Shown here: positions 1 through 8,029 of the stretch, in pieces | Layout of the letters: each line of letters begins with the position of its first letter | How positions within the stretch are numbered: the first letter of the stretch is position 1 | Assembly (NCBI GenBank): GCA_019359035.1 | Contig: JAHHIC010000084.1 | Location: 186,001 to 250,000, forward strand | From: Scytonematopsis contorta HA4267-MV1 | Lineage (GTDB): Bacteria > Cyanobacteriota > Cyanobacteriia > Cyanobacteriales > Nostocaceae | DNA length: 64,000 nt | Reading direction: 5' to 3' | Made by a program: the position numbers and the translations under genes | The notes under the pieces: model-generated | Databases searched by the model: none | The model's input: the letters and a program-made list of their open reading frames with translations, nothing else | Told to the model about the DNA's origin: nothing

Positions 1-119
1 GTTTTAGCATCGGGAAATAAACAAGAGAATCCGATAATTGCGATTTTTTCCATAACTCTGAATTTTAAGTTGTGAGTTTTGATGAAATACACCTTACAAA
101 AGTTTTGGTGAAAGATACC

Positions 120-220
120 AGGGCGGGCAGGGATGCCCACCCCACAAGAGTTAGATTTTTTATTCAGTACTTCACTCAATTGAGACTACTGTATTGTGGG
201 GTGGGCTTCCAGCCCGCCCT
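120..220. repeat. MITE-like inverted repeat, about 101 bp
   Basis: The left end AGGGCGGGC is matched by GCCCGCCCT at the right end, and a second inner pair (GCCCACCCCACAA / TTGTGGGGTGGGC) extends the inverted repeat. It lies just past the 3' end of the KR-DH gene. Half copies of the same family occur near 9728-9758, 39991-40022 and 51159-51183. No transposase gene is present, so it is non-autonomous if mobile. Confidence 0.7.
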
Positions 221-259
221 GATTTGTATGAATGTTGGCAATACCAAATTGGGAAGGTT

Positions 260-1999
260 TTATTTTTTTCCCTGCATTAATTTGAGGGGAAGAATTATTC
301 CTTTTGTCCCTATAATTTGTGAATAAATTTTCCCATTGATGTCGTGAATAAAGAAATCAGCGCTAATGCTACTTGACTTTTTCTCCCTGACTTCACAAGA
401 AACATAGAATGATTCGTTACATGGTATTCTGGCAAATTGTTCGTATGCTTCTTGCTGTCCAGGTAAACAGACTTCTTTATGAAAATGAGTTAACCAAATC
501 CATAAAGGATGGGTGCTGAGGTCAGTCGCAAAGCCGTTAACCCAATCTATGGGAAATTGTCCTTGATTTACTTTGCCTATATCTTGCCAAAAACATTCAG
601 TGGTGATTTTTTCAGGTGTAATATTGATAACTCTCTTTATTCCTTGAAAAGATAGACCATGAAATAATGATAAATCTCCATTTTGATATAAGGATTTACC
701 TGTATCTGTGATTATGTTATCCTCAATTAGATTCAGAGATTCGTAAGTTGGTGCTTCTGGAATATCTCGCATTAGTTTAGTGCGAGCGCTGAAATGGTAC
801 TTTATTTTCCCTTCAGGTGTTTTACTCCATATTTTACCGACAAATTCGATTTCAAAAGTATTAATGTTTTTGGAAATTTCTTCCAAGTCGAGAAAATATT
901 CATCAGCTAGGGTTTCGTTAAAGGTGATTCCTTTCAAAAACCGAAAATCTGATAATAAGAATGTTTTGTACCCTGGATATAAACTTTGACAACTGTCAGA
1001 AATCCAAGATGAGGCACAAGTTGCTGGTAAAACTGGATTTCCTGCTATTACATGGTCATGTAAAAATGGGTTTGCTTCTAGTGTGAGCTTTCTTCGCAAA
1101 CGATAGGTTTTTAATTCAGTAGTTAAAGGTGCAGCAGGTGGTATTAATGGACTACCAATAATTACTTGTGTAGTATCTATACGCTTGGGGTTAAGTTCTT
1201 TTACTAGCATTTGCGTACCTACATCCACCGGAATTATTTCTATGCCACGTCGAGCAAATTCTTTTTTTAATTCTGGTGTTACCATTCCACTATCCCAACC
1301 ACCCCAATTAATAGCCACAACGTGACATTCTGGATATTTTTGTTTGATTAAATGGGCAGATTTATTGAGGACTTCGTTGGCAAGTGCGTAGTCAGCTTGT
1401 CCTATATTACCGTAAAATCCTGCGATGGAAGAAAATAAAACTAAATGTTTGAGTTGATTTGGGTTTACACAGGCAAGAATATTTTCTAAACCCTGAACTT
1501 TAGTACTATAAACTTTTTCAAAGTCCTGTTCGGTTTTCTTTTCAATTAATTTGTCTGCTAAGTTTCCTGCTCCGTGGATAACTCCGGTAATATTTCCGAT
1601 TTGTTGTACAACTTTTGTGAGTTTTTCTGTTAATTCTGCTGCATTTGTGACATCGACATCAAGATATTCAACTTCTGCTCCTGTTTGTTTAATTTCAGCT
1701 AAGTTTTGTTTTATTTCGCGGCTAGATGCTATCTTGTTATATATCTTTTGTACGCCAATAGGAGTTGGTTTTTCACCCGATACAATTAGGTGCTCCATGA
1801 TGCGTTTTTTTAATATAGGTTCTTCAAAACAATCTTTTGCCCATTCTGGTTCTGTTTCTAACAGTGCTGAGCGACCTAAAAGGATGAATTTACATGGTTG
1901 GTTTTTTGCTAATTTGATGGCACATTGTGCTGTAATACCTTTTGCTCCACCACTAACTAAAAAGACTGCAGGTGAGGTGATTGCTGTTTTTGTTGTCAT
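260..1999 (-). CDS. HglE/PfaA-type polyketide synthase C-terminal part: ketoreductase and dehydratase
   Basis: This 579-residue protein carries the ketoreductase half of an iterative type I polyketide synthase followed by a hotdog dehydratase. Residues 10-260 form an SDR-like KR domain: a cofactor-binding SGGAKGIT motif near the N-terminus, and SS near 'LFSSIAG' followed by the Y of 'GQADYALAN'. From about residue 310 a PS-DH-like domain begins, with the catalytic-His type motif 'HDHVIAGNPVLPA'. In PfaA/HglE-like synthases the KR is preceded by a structural KR subdomain. Here that subdomain is on a separate reading frame (2999-3778), about 1 kb upstream, with an unrelated gene between them. 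The ATG at 1999 has an in-frame stop five codons upstream and only a weak ribosome site. It would reduce and dehydrate ACP-bound intermediates of heterocyst-type fatty alcohol chains in the cytoplasm. It may originally have been one polypeptide with 3733-7983. Domain identity is clear; its assignment to hglE rather than a separate hgl gene is inferred. Confidence 0.8.
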   Translation of the reverse strand: MTTKTAITSPAVFLVSGGAKGITAQCAIKLAKNQPCKFILLGRSALLETEPEWAKDCFEEPILKKRIMEHLIVSGEKPTPIGVQKIYNKIASSREIKQNLAEIKQTGAEVEYLDVDVTNAAELTEKLTKVVQQIGNITGVIHGAGNLADKLIEKKTEQDFEKVYSTKVQGLENILACVNPNQLKHLVLFSSIAGFYGNIGQADYALANEVLNKSAHLIKQKYPECHVVAINWGGWDSGMVTPELKKEFARRGIEIIPVDVGTQMLVKELNPKRIDTTQVIIGSPLIPPAAPLTTELKTYRLRRKLTLEANPFLHDHVIAGNPVLPATCASSWISDSCQSLYPGYKTFLLSDFRFLKGITFNETLADEYFLDLEEISKNINTFEIEFVGKIWSKTPEGKIKYHFSARTKLMRDIPEAPTYESLNLIEDNIITDTGKSLYQNGDLSLFHGLSFQGIKRVINITPEKITTECFWQDIGKVNQGQFPIDWVNGFATDLSTHPLWIWLTHFHKEVCLPGQQEAYEQFARIPCNESFYVSCEVREKKSSSISADFFIHDINGKIYSQIIGTKGIILPLKLMQGKK

Positions 2000-2161
2000 A
2001 CGTTTTCTAGATTATTTGCAAATATAAGATTACGGGTCTCACGCAAAGCCGCAAAGACGCAAAGGAAGAGTTTATGCGATTTCAGGTACGAAATCTCATC
2101 ATAGAAGTTGTGTAATTGTAATAGTATTAAGATTATTTATTTACATCTAAACCAATTAGCG

Positions 2162-2188
2162 ATTACCAATTACCAATTACCAATTACC
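2162..2188. repeat. Heptanucleotide repeat (CAATTAC family)
   Basis: A run of about four ATTACCA/CAATTAC heptamers sits just past the 3' end of the Ser-rich gene. The same heptamer is hugely expanded at 27196-27350. It belongs to the short tandem repeat (STRR) type common in heterocystous cyanobacteria. Confidence 0.7.
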
Positions 2189-2193
2189 TATCA

Positions 2194-2835
2194 TCAATTA
2201 CCATTTCTATAGTTTCTTGATGGTTGGGAATTATCTCTCGGATTATCATTGGGATTTGTAGGATTATTTTGAGAAGAATTACTTGTTGCTAGAAGTATCA
2301 TAATAAATACGCCAAAAATACCAGCTGCAATTAGTGGTATCAATTTATTTACGTCTGACGAGGATAAAGGAGAAGATGAGGAAGAGGGAGATTTAGAGGA
2401 TGAGGAAGATGAGGAAGATGAGGGGGATTTGGAAGATGAGGATGATGAGGATGATGGGGAGGATTTGGAAGATGAAGAAGATGAGGATGATGAGAAAGAT
2501 GAGGGGGATGATGATGATGAAAAAGATGAAGGGGGCGAAACTGGTGATGAATTATCTGGGTTACCAAGACGAATATCACCTAGGTCTTTTTGGTTTGGTA
2601 TAAGTTTTAGTTGGGAAGTATATGTGGGATAACCTTTCGCTTCTATAATTACTCTTCCCAAAATATTTTCTTTGCTATCAGAGTTAACTGTAAATCTAAA
2701 AATTCCTTCTAAGTCTGTTTGAGTCACAACAGAAAAGAAGTCAGAATTAACTGAAATTCTTGCGTCTTTAATAGGTGCTTGGTTTTTGCGGTCAAGGACA
2801 CGACCAATATAATGTACCTTCTCGTTCTTTGACAT
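2194..2835 (-). CDS. Carboxypeptidase-regulatory-like domain protein with Ser-rich linker and membrane anchor
   Basis: A 213-residue protein of unknown function. Residues 5-95 look like a carboxypeptidase regulatory-like (beta-sandwich) domain: 'YIGRVLDRKNQAPIKDARISV' is the typical opening and 'TQTDLEGIFRF' the typical middle. Residues 96-155 are almost only Ser, Pro and Lys, encoded by imperfect GATGAG-type repeats on the plus strand. Residues 165-182 (LIPLIAAGIFGVFIMILL) are one membrane segment, followed by an Asn/Pro-rich tail. It sits between the two halves of the KR region of the polyketide synthase on the same strand, flanked upstream by palindromic repeats, so it appears to be a passenger of an insertion or a local rearrangement. 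The low-complexity tract is open in several frames; the frame chosen has the recognisable N-terminal domain. Confidence 0.6.
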   Translation of the reverse strand: MSKNEKVHYIGRVLDRKNQAPIKDARISVNSDFFSVVTQTDLEGIFRFTVNSDSKENILGRVIIEAKGYPTYTSQLKLIPNQKDLGDIRLGNPDNSSPVSPPSSFSSSSSPSSFSSSSSSSSSKSSPSSSSSSSSKSPSSSSSSSSSKSPSSSSSPLSSSDVNKLIPLIAAGIFGVFIMILLATSNSSQNNPTNPNDNPRDNSQPSRNYRNGN

Positions 2836-2868
2836 ATATTTTAACTACTATAACAATATTTTTGTTCT

Positions 2869-2998
2869 AGGTTCGTAGTCGCGCTTTAGCGCCAAGAAAT
2901 ATATTAATTGAGGGCTAAAGCCCAACTACGAACCTTTGTTGAGGGCTAAAGCCCAACTACGAACCTTTGTTGAGGGCTAAAGCCCAACTACGAACCTT
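2869..2998. repeat. MITE-like palindromic repeat with three 31-bp tandem copies
   Basis: The left end reads AGGTTCGTAGTC followed by a GCGCTTTAGCGC palindrome. The right part has three copies of a 31-bp unit containing GGGCTAAAGCCC and CAACTACGAACC, starting near 2908, 2939 and 2970. The outer ends are inverted (GGTTCGTAGT / ACTACGAACC). The right end abuts the premature stop codon of the KR N-terminal segment (TAA at 3001-2999). A related single copy lies at 30706-30767. Confidence 0.75.
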
Positions 2999-3778
2999 TT
3001 AGCTTTTACCAAGGACACTGGTAAGTGTTACTCTCCCGTATGAACCATAAGCCACTTCGGTGAGGTAACGGTTATTATCGTGAAGTTCAGCAATTATTAA
3101 ATGTGCTGACTGTTCTGCATCTAGTTTTGGATTTAAATCAATTGCTCTACAAAATACTCTTGACCATTCCCAAACTAGTGTTTTTGTTAGTCCGAATAGA
3201 CCTGCTCCAATGGCTCCAAAATTAACTTTTTGTTCGAGTCCAAAGGCTCCGTCAAGACGAACAACAGTGCAAAAACAACTGCGTCCGTGATTGGCAGCTT
3301 CATTCAGAGATTTTTTCAGGTGTTTTGCCATCAAAAATACTTGTTTCACAATAGCCTTCTCTTGTGGGGAAAAGAGTATTTCTTGATTGTCGTCTCCTAC
3401 AAATAGTGGATGAATATGAATAAATGCTCCTACCTGTCCGTAGTCAGTCGCAATTGTTGTCAGTTGTTTTTGTAGATGCTCTTCACTCATTTCTGTTAGT
3501 GTTATGCGCTGAATTCCTTCTGGTAAAAGCGATTTGTTGGGAACCAGAGATGGTGGAAAGTTTAAGACTACTACTTTCCAACCAAGCTCTGTTAGTGATT
3601 GAACGGCGGAGGTGGTGGTAGAAGTTCCATCATCTGTGATTACAGCGACGTACCCTTGTGGTAACTGAAATTCCAGAAAGTCTGGTTCTGGTAAGTATTG
3701 TAGTTGAACTGGACGACGTTGAATTTTGTGATTTACTGACTCACACTCATCGTCTGTTTCAGGCTGGAATTTTTTTTT
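2999..3778 (-). CDS. Polyketide synthase KR-region structural subdomain, in -1 frame after the ACP frame
   Basis: Reading minus-strand codons from 3778 down gives an open frame of 259 residues that continues directly from the second ACP after an A10 run. It includes segments typical of the structural (pseudo-KR) half of PfaA/HglE ketoreductases: 'PEPDFLEFQLPQGYVAVITDD', 'SLTELGWKVVVLNFP', 'GAFIHIHPL', and 'LFGLTKTLVWEWSRVFCRAIDL'. The first ATG in this frame is only at 3490, but the residues before it are clearly protein-like, so this segment is most likely translated as a continuation of 3733-7983 rather than on its own. It ends at 'TSVLGKS' followed by TAA, exactly where a palindromic repeat begins. 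The catalytic KR half resumes at 1999. Either a frameshift mutation, a programmed -1 shift or polymerase slippage could explain the arrangement. Confidence 0.75.
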   Translation of the reverse strand, partial: KKKFQPETDDECESVNHKIQRRPVQLQYLPEPDFLEFQLPQGYVAVITDDGTSTTTSAVQSLTELGWKVVVLNFPPSLVPNKSLLPEGIQRITLTEMSEEHLQKQLTTIATDYGQVGAFIHIHPLFVGDDNQEILFSPQEKAIVKQVFLMAKHLKKSLNEAANHGRSCFCTVVRLDGAFGLEQKVNFGAIGAGLFGLTKTLVWEWSRVFCRAIDLNPKLDAEQSAHLIIAELHDNNRYLTEVAYGSYGRVTLTSVLGKS

Positions 3779-6700
3779 TGAGTACCACCAGATTTTTGCA
3801 GGTACTCCACAATTTGACCGATGGTGCGTAACTCTGATAATTCCTCCAAGTTATCGGGTTTTGGTAGTGCGGGGTGCATTTCTTGTAATGCTCCCATAAT
3901 TTCCACCCGTTTAATGGAGTCGATACCTAAGTCGGCTTCCATGTCCATGTCGAGTTCGAGCATTTCTACTGGATAACCAGTCTTTTCACTAGTGATGTTC
4001 AATATGTCTTGAGCCAAGTTGGACAAGTCAATATCTACTATCGCTGTTACTTCTATATTAGCGGGTAGAGTTTCTTGTGGACTTTCTTGCAGGCTTTCCT
4101 CGATTGGAGTAAAGCTGTTATTAACTATGACTTCTGGGACTGATACAGTAGGGCTTGTTTCTATTGTTTCTACTGTTTCTGTAATTATTTCTGCTTCTCC
4201 AATGCTGATTACTGAAGCATTCCCAGTAGAATTATCAGTGGTACTCTTTTGTAAATACTCAACAATTTGACCAATCGTGCGTAACTCTGACAACTCTTCA
4301 AGGTTTTCTGGCTTAGGTAGGTCGGGATACATTTCTTGCAATGCACCCATAATTTCTACACGCTTAATAGAGTCGATACCTAAGTCTGCTTCCATGTCCA
4401 TATCGAGTTCCAACATTTCTATTGGATAACCCGTTTTTTCACTGGTGATTGTTAACAAACTTGTTGCTAAATCTGAAGTTGCGATGCTGAGGTTTGGAAC
4501 AGTTGTTATAGAAGTAGAAACTGGTTTGGCTTCTGGTTTGACTTCTGGAGCAGGAAGGGGTTTTTGTTCAATAAGAGGTGCTGTTTTTTCTTTTTCTACT
4601 GTTTCTACAGTTTCTTCTTTTTCTACTGTTTTTACAGTTTCTACAGTTTCTAAAATTGGTGCTTCTATTACTTTGGCTACAGGTTGCACTATAGGTTGTG
4701 CTACAGATGCGGTATTGTTTTCTACTACTTTAGGTGCTGTAGGTGTTGCGGGTGTTGGAACTGTGGGTAGAGCAACTGACTGTTGTGGTTTTAAAGATAC
4801 AGTTAAAGCGGTAGCATTTGCTGCTGCTAAGGATGCTTGTCCACCACCTGTTTGTTTAACAACTATTTGACCATATTCTTGCTGCATCAATTGGAAAAAC
4901 TTTTGATTGTATTCCACTTGATGTTGTAAGTATTGCTCGTGGATACGGAGAGTTTCACCTTGTTGATTGTGAAATTGCGACATGCTCCGCTCCAGGTTTT
5001 GCATGAGGACTGGTTTGAGGTCGCTCGCTGCTTCTGGTAAGGAGGTCGCGTTGTGCAACAGGGTATTTTGCTGTTGCATCAATACAAAAAAGGTTTTGAC
5101 GTATTCTATTTGATGGTTTAAATATGTTCCGTGGATTTGCAGATTCTCGCTTTGTGTTTGTTGGAACTGTCCCAGTAAATATTCTAAACCTTGTAGGACT
5201 TGTTGCTGAGTTTGTTGGTGAATTGTAGATTTTTCTGATTTTACTTCCATCTTTGTCTCCTGGAAATTAGGGGAGTGGGTAGAGACGCGATTAATCGCGT
5301 CTCTACGGGTTTTGTTGTGTCCGTTTTGTCCATTGGTGTGGTGTCCGTTTTGTCCGTTGGTGTGGGGAGATATTTCTGTGATAGGGGATGTGTTTAGGGT
5401 TTTTAATGTTGGGGTTGGATTTGGAGTTGGATTTAGGGTTGGATTTGGGGTTGGTAGTGGTGCAATTTTACCGACTTTGTGTCCATTTTCTAAAGCTTTT
5501 GTGAATACGGCTTTACTTTTTTCTGTTTTGTAAGCAGCACCGTTTAAGCTTACTGTTAATTTGTTGTTGGCTTTGGTAGTTTTAGGCAGTTTCGCTGGAA
5601 TTTGATACGGGTCGAGGTTTTTTAATGCTAATCCTGCGACTTTTAGTTGAATTACTGCTTCCCTTAATGCTCTGTCGCTGTCTTTTTGTCCTGAGGGGTT
5701 TAATGCGACTGCTAAATGTGGACGTGTACCAAGAATATCTTTGACTAAGTTTGTCAGAATTTTTCTGGGGCCAAATTCAACGAAGCAGTAACCACCGGAA
5801 CCGTAGATTGTTTCTATTTCTTGTTTAAACAGCACTGGATTGCTCAAGTGAGTTTCTAAGATTTTTTGAATAACTGCGGGTTCGTTAGGATAGGGTTTAC
5901 CAGTGACGTTGGTATAAACTGGTAGCTGCGGGTGCTGGAAGGTGACGTTTTTGATTGCGTTAACGAAAGCTTTTTCGGCAAAGGCTATTAATGGTGTATG
6001 GAAAGCTGCGGATACTGGCAGTACAATACCGCTGATTCCTTGTTGTTTTAAAGCCTGTTGCACTTTATAAATTTCTGCTGTTGCACCTGCTAGTACTACT
6101 TGATTAGGAGAGTTCAGGTTAGCGATACTAACATGGGGGTAATTTTTGAGGATATCTTGTACTTTTTTGACATCCTCTTTGACTGCGAGCATTGTTCCTG
6201 CATCGTAGTTAGGGTCTTTTGGTGATGCCATTGCCTGTCCCCGCGATTTCACGAGCATACAGTAATCTTCATCACTTAATGCACCCGCAGCCCATAATGC
6301 TGTTAGTTCTCCAAAGCTATGTCCAGCAGTAAAGTCGGGTTGGAATCCTGCTTGTTGCAAAATTTTGAACAGTCCTGCACTCAACATCCCAATAGCTGGT
6401 TGAGCATATTCGGTACGTTGTAAATTTGCTGCTTGAGCTTCTTTTTCGCTGGAGTTGAATACGGGTGCTGGGAAGACAACTTCTGATACAGGCTGCTGTT
6501 TGTCTTTAATAAACAGGCTATCCATATAACCGTAAAGACTACGCAGCACTGGGAAATTCATTACTAATTCTCGCCCCATTTCCAAGTATTGCGAACCTTG
6601 TCCAGAAAATAGCGCGACAACTTTACCTTTTAATTCCATCCCCGAAGCGCGATAATGAATACCTTGGGGATGTTCCCAAGAAGGAGAAGAAGGTTTGTTT

Positions 6701-7983
6701 TTTAATAAGTCGATAGTGATTTGCAAGAATTTTCGAGCTTCTTGACTGGAGTCAGCAACAAATCCAACTCGTGCAGCCGTTAAAGGAATTTCTAATGATT
6801 TGCTATTCTCTGTTAATTCTGCAAAATGGGTGTCTTCATTCTCTGATAGCAAATTGCTCAAAACTTCTTCGCACTTCACTAACAATTGTGCTGGTGTTTC
6901 TGCAAACAGTAATACCTCGTATGGAGTCGGAGTTAAACGGTAGGGTTGTTCGTGTTCAGCTTGATATTCTTCCAAAACTACGTGATAGTTAGTACCACCA
7001 AAACCAAAGGAACTGACACCTGCACGTCTAGGAGCTTCACCTTCTGCACGAATCCAAGGACGAGTCTCTGTATTTAAATAGAAGGAGGAATTTTCAATAT
7101 CTAGTTTGGGGTTGGGTTCGGTAATATTAATTGTAGGTGGCAATACTTTGTGATGTAAAGCCAGTATTGTTTTAATCATACTTGCCGCACCCGCTGCTGC
7201 TTTAGTATGTCCAATTTGAGATTTAACACTACCTAAGGCAATATGCTGTTGTTTGCTGTCTGACTCTGCAAAAAAGCTCTTCAAAGAAGCAAATTCTGTA
7301 GGGTCTCCAGCCATTGTACCGGTACCGTGGGCTTCTATCAAACCAACTGTTTCAGGAGCAAAACCTGCGTCTTCATAGGCACGTCGCAAAGCCATTACTT
7401 GTCCTTCTTTACGAGGAGCGTAAATGCTCTTGTAGCGTCCGTCACTGGAAGTTCCCAATCCTTTGACTACTGCGTAAATTTTATCACCGTCTCGTACTGC
7501 ATCATCTAGGCGTTTTAGAAGAATCATTCCTAGACCTTCACCTAACATCATCCCATCAGATTTAGCATCAAAAGGTCTGACTTTATCACCAGGGGTAACA
7601 GCGGGTGTTTTGCTGAAAGAAATATAAGCCATGATGGAATTATCAGTATCCACCCCACCAGTGAGCATCATATCGCTACGATACTCAACAAGTTCACTGA
7701 CAGCCATTTTTAACGCAGCAAAGGAACTTGCACAAGCAGCATCAACTGTACAGTTTATTCCACCGAAATTTAGACGATTGGCAATACGTCCAGAGACAAC
7801 GTTGGCTAACATCCCAGGGAAAGCGTTTTCATCCCATTTTACGTAAGCACTTTGAATTTTTTCAATAATTTTTTGGGTATCTTCATCAGATAAACCACTG
7901 TTTTTTAATACTTTTTCCCACAGTGGATACTCTAGACGCGCAGCAAGAGGCATTGCTAATTGTTTCCCTTGGGCTATTTGCAC
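3733..7983 (-). CDS. hglE: HglE-like polyketide synthase, main part (KS C-terminal part, AT, two ACPs), separated from its 5' end by an element
   Basis: This 1416-codon frame is the bulk of an iterative type I synthase for long-chain heterocyst-type glycolipid aglycones. It opens inside a ketosynthase: the active-site Cys is residue 84 (DAACASS), followed by His motifs EAHGTGT and GSVKSQIGHTKAAAG. An acyltransferase with GHSFGE follows near residue 555. Two nearly identical ACPs, each with a LGIDSIKRVEIMG phosphopantetheine site, lie near residues 1185-1250 and 1325-1390. A low-complexity linker and two duplicated Gln-rich coiled segments (around QIEYVKTFFVLMQQQ and QVEYNQKFFQLMQQE) separate AT from ACPs. 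The apparent GTG start (7983) lies within the neighbouring element and has no proper Shine-Dalgarno spacing; the true start is at 22173 after element excision, giving 1,553 residues. In the frame shown it stops shortly after ACP2 because of an A10 run. HglE-like assignment rests on domain order and on the neighbouring exporter and epimerase genes. Confidence 0.88.
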   Translation of the reverse strand: MQIAQGKQLAMPLAARLEYPLWEKVLKNSGLSDEDTQKIIEKIQSAYVKWDENAFPGMLANVVSGRIANRLNFGGINCTVDAACASSFAALKMAVSELVEYRSDMMLTGGVDTDNSIMAYISFSKTPAVTPGDKVRPFDAKSDGMMLGEGLGMILLKRLDDAVRDGDKIYAVVKGLGTSSDGRYKSIYAPRKEGQVMALRRAYEDAGFAPETVGLIEAHGTGTMAGDPTEFASLKSFFAESDSKQQHIALGSVKSQIGHTKAAAGAASMIKTILALHHKVLPPTINITEPNPKLDIENSSFYLNTETRPWIRAEGEAPRRAGVSSFGFGGTNYHVVLEEYQAEHEQPYRLTPTPYEVLLFAETPAQLLVKCEEVLSNLLSENEDTHFAELTENSKSLEIPLTAARVGFVADSSQEARKFLQITIDLLKNKPSSPSWEHPQGIHYRASGMELKGKVVALFSGQGSQYLEMGRELVMNFPVLRSLYGYMDSLFIKDKQQPVSEVVFPAPVFNSSEKEAQAANLQRTEYAQPAIGMLSAGLFKILQQAGFQPDFTAGHSFGELTALWAAGALSDEDYCMLVKSRGQAMASPKDPNYDAGTMLAVKEDVKKVQDILKNYPHVSIANLNSPNQVVLAGATAEIYKVQQALKQQGISGIVLPVSAAFHTPLIAFAEKAFVNAIKNVTFQHPQLPVYTNVTGKPYPNEPAVIQKILETHLSNPVLFKQEIETIYGSGGYCFVEFGPRKILTNLVKDILGTRPHLAVALNPSGQKDSDRALREAVIQLKVAGLALKNLDPYQIPAKLPKTTKANNKLTVSLNGAAYKTEKSKAVFTKALENGHKVGKIAPLPTPNPTLNPTPNPTPTLKTLNTSPITEISPHTNGQNGHHTNGQNGHNKTRRDAINRVSTHSPNFQETKMEVKSEKSTIHQQTQQQVLQGLEYLLGQFQQTQSENLQIHGTYLNHQIEYVKTFFVLMQQQNTLLHNATSLPEAASDLKPVLMQNLERSMSQFHNQQGETLRIHEQYLQHQVEYNQKFFQLMQQEYGQIVVKQTGGGQASLAAANATALTVSLKPQQSVALPTVPTPATPTAPKVVENNTASVAQPIVQPVAKVIEAPILETVETVKTVEKEETVETVEKEKTAPLIEQKPLPAPEVKPEAKPVSTSITTVPNLSIATSDLATSLLTITSEKTGYPIEMLELDMDMEADLGIDSIKRVEIMGALQEMYPDLPKPENLEELSELRTIGQIVEYLQKSTTDNSTGNASVISIGEAEIITETVETIETSPTVSVPEVIVNNSFTPIEESLQESPQETLPANIEVTAIVDIDLSNLAQDILNITSEKTGYPVEMLELDMDMEADLGIDSIKRVEIMGALQEMHPALPKPDNLEELSELRTIGQIVEYLQKSGGTQKKNSSLKQTMSVSQ
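3770..3779 (-). other. A10 homopolymer: candidate -1 frameshift or transcriptional slippage site
   Basis: On the coding strand the sequence is C followed by ten A and then TTCC. The ACP frame reads CAA AAA AAA AAT and stops 15 codons later at 3735-3733. Slipping back by one base within the run gives AAA TTC and enters the open KR frame. Runs of this length are classic slippage sites for RNA polymerase, and A AAA AAA is a classic ribosomal -1 heptamer. Confidence 0.6.
5279..5306. repeat. 28-bp perfect palindrome inside the synthase coding sequence
   Basis: A palindrome with core GCGATTAATCGC flanked by GTAGAGAC and GTCTCTAC. It is read in frame on the minus strand as RRDAINRVST within the AT-ACP linker. 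Identical palindromes occur at 35081-35108, and the core is repeated 11 times at 52822-53292. Confidence 0.85.
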
Positions 7984-7988
7984 CTTAT
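7941..7988. other. Predicted attL of the hglE element
   Basis: The crossover dinucleotide TT is at 7964-7965 in the shared core TTCCC (7964-7968). The element side carries the arm TTGCACCTTAT at 7978-7988, which is the exact inverse of the arm at the other element end. The gene side is hglE codons encoding KQLAM. Confidence 0.82.
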
Positions 7989-7997
7989 TTATATTAT
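7969..7997 (+). promoter_or_regulatory. Possible recombinase promoter overlapping attL
   Basis: TTGGGC (7969-7974) and TATTAT (7992-7997) are separated by 17 bp and precede the recombinase ATG at 8030. Only 41 bp lie between the att arm and the start codon, so any promoter must lie close to or within the att site. The match to consensus is weak and by eye. Confidence 0.3.
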
Positions 7998-8029
7998 AAA
8001 ATCCTGGAATTCGCCTCAGTTCAAGGATT

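Noticed and set aside
72-326. 84-codon plus-strand ORF at the left edge
   Set aside because: It runs through the MITE-like repeat 120-220 and the antisense 3' end of the KR-DH gene; no ribosome site or family.
2349-2632. Overlapping acidic and His-rich ORFs in the Ser-rich tract
   Set aside because: Low-complexity GATGAG/CATCATC repeats are open in many frames; only the frame with the carboxypeptidase-regulatory-like N-terminus is credible.
4445-4870. 141-codon plus-strand ORF antisense to the synthase
   Set aside because: Mirror of the Val/Thr/Glu-rich linker codons in the true minus-strand gene.
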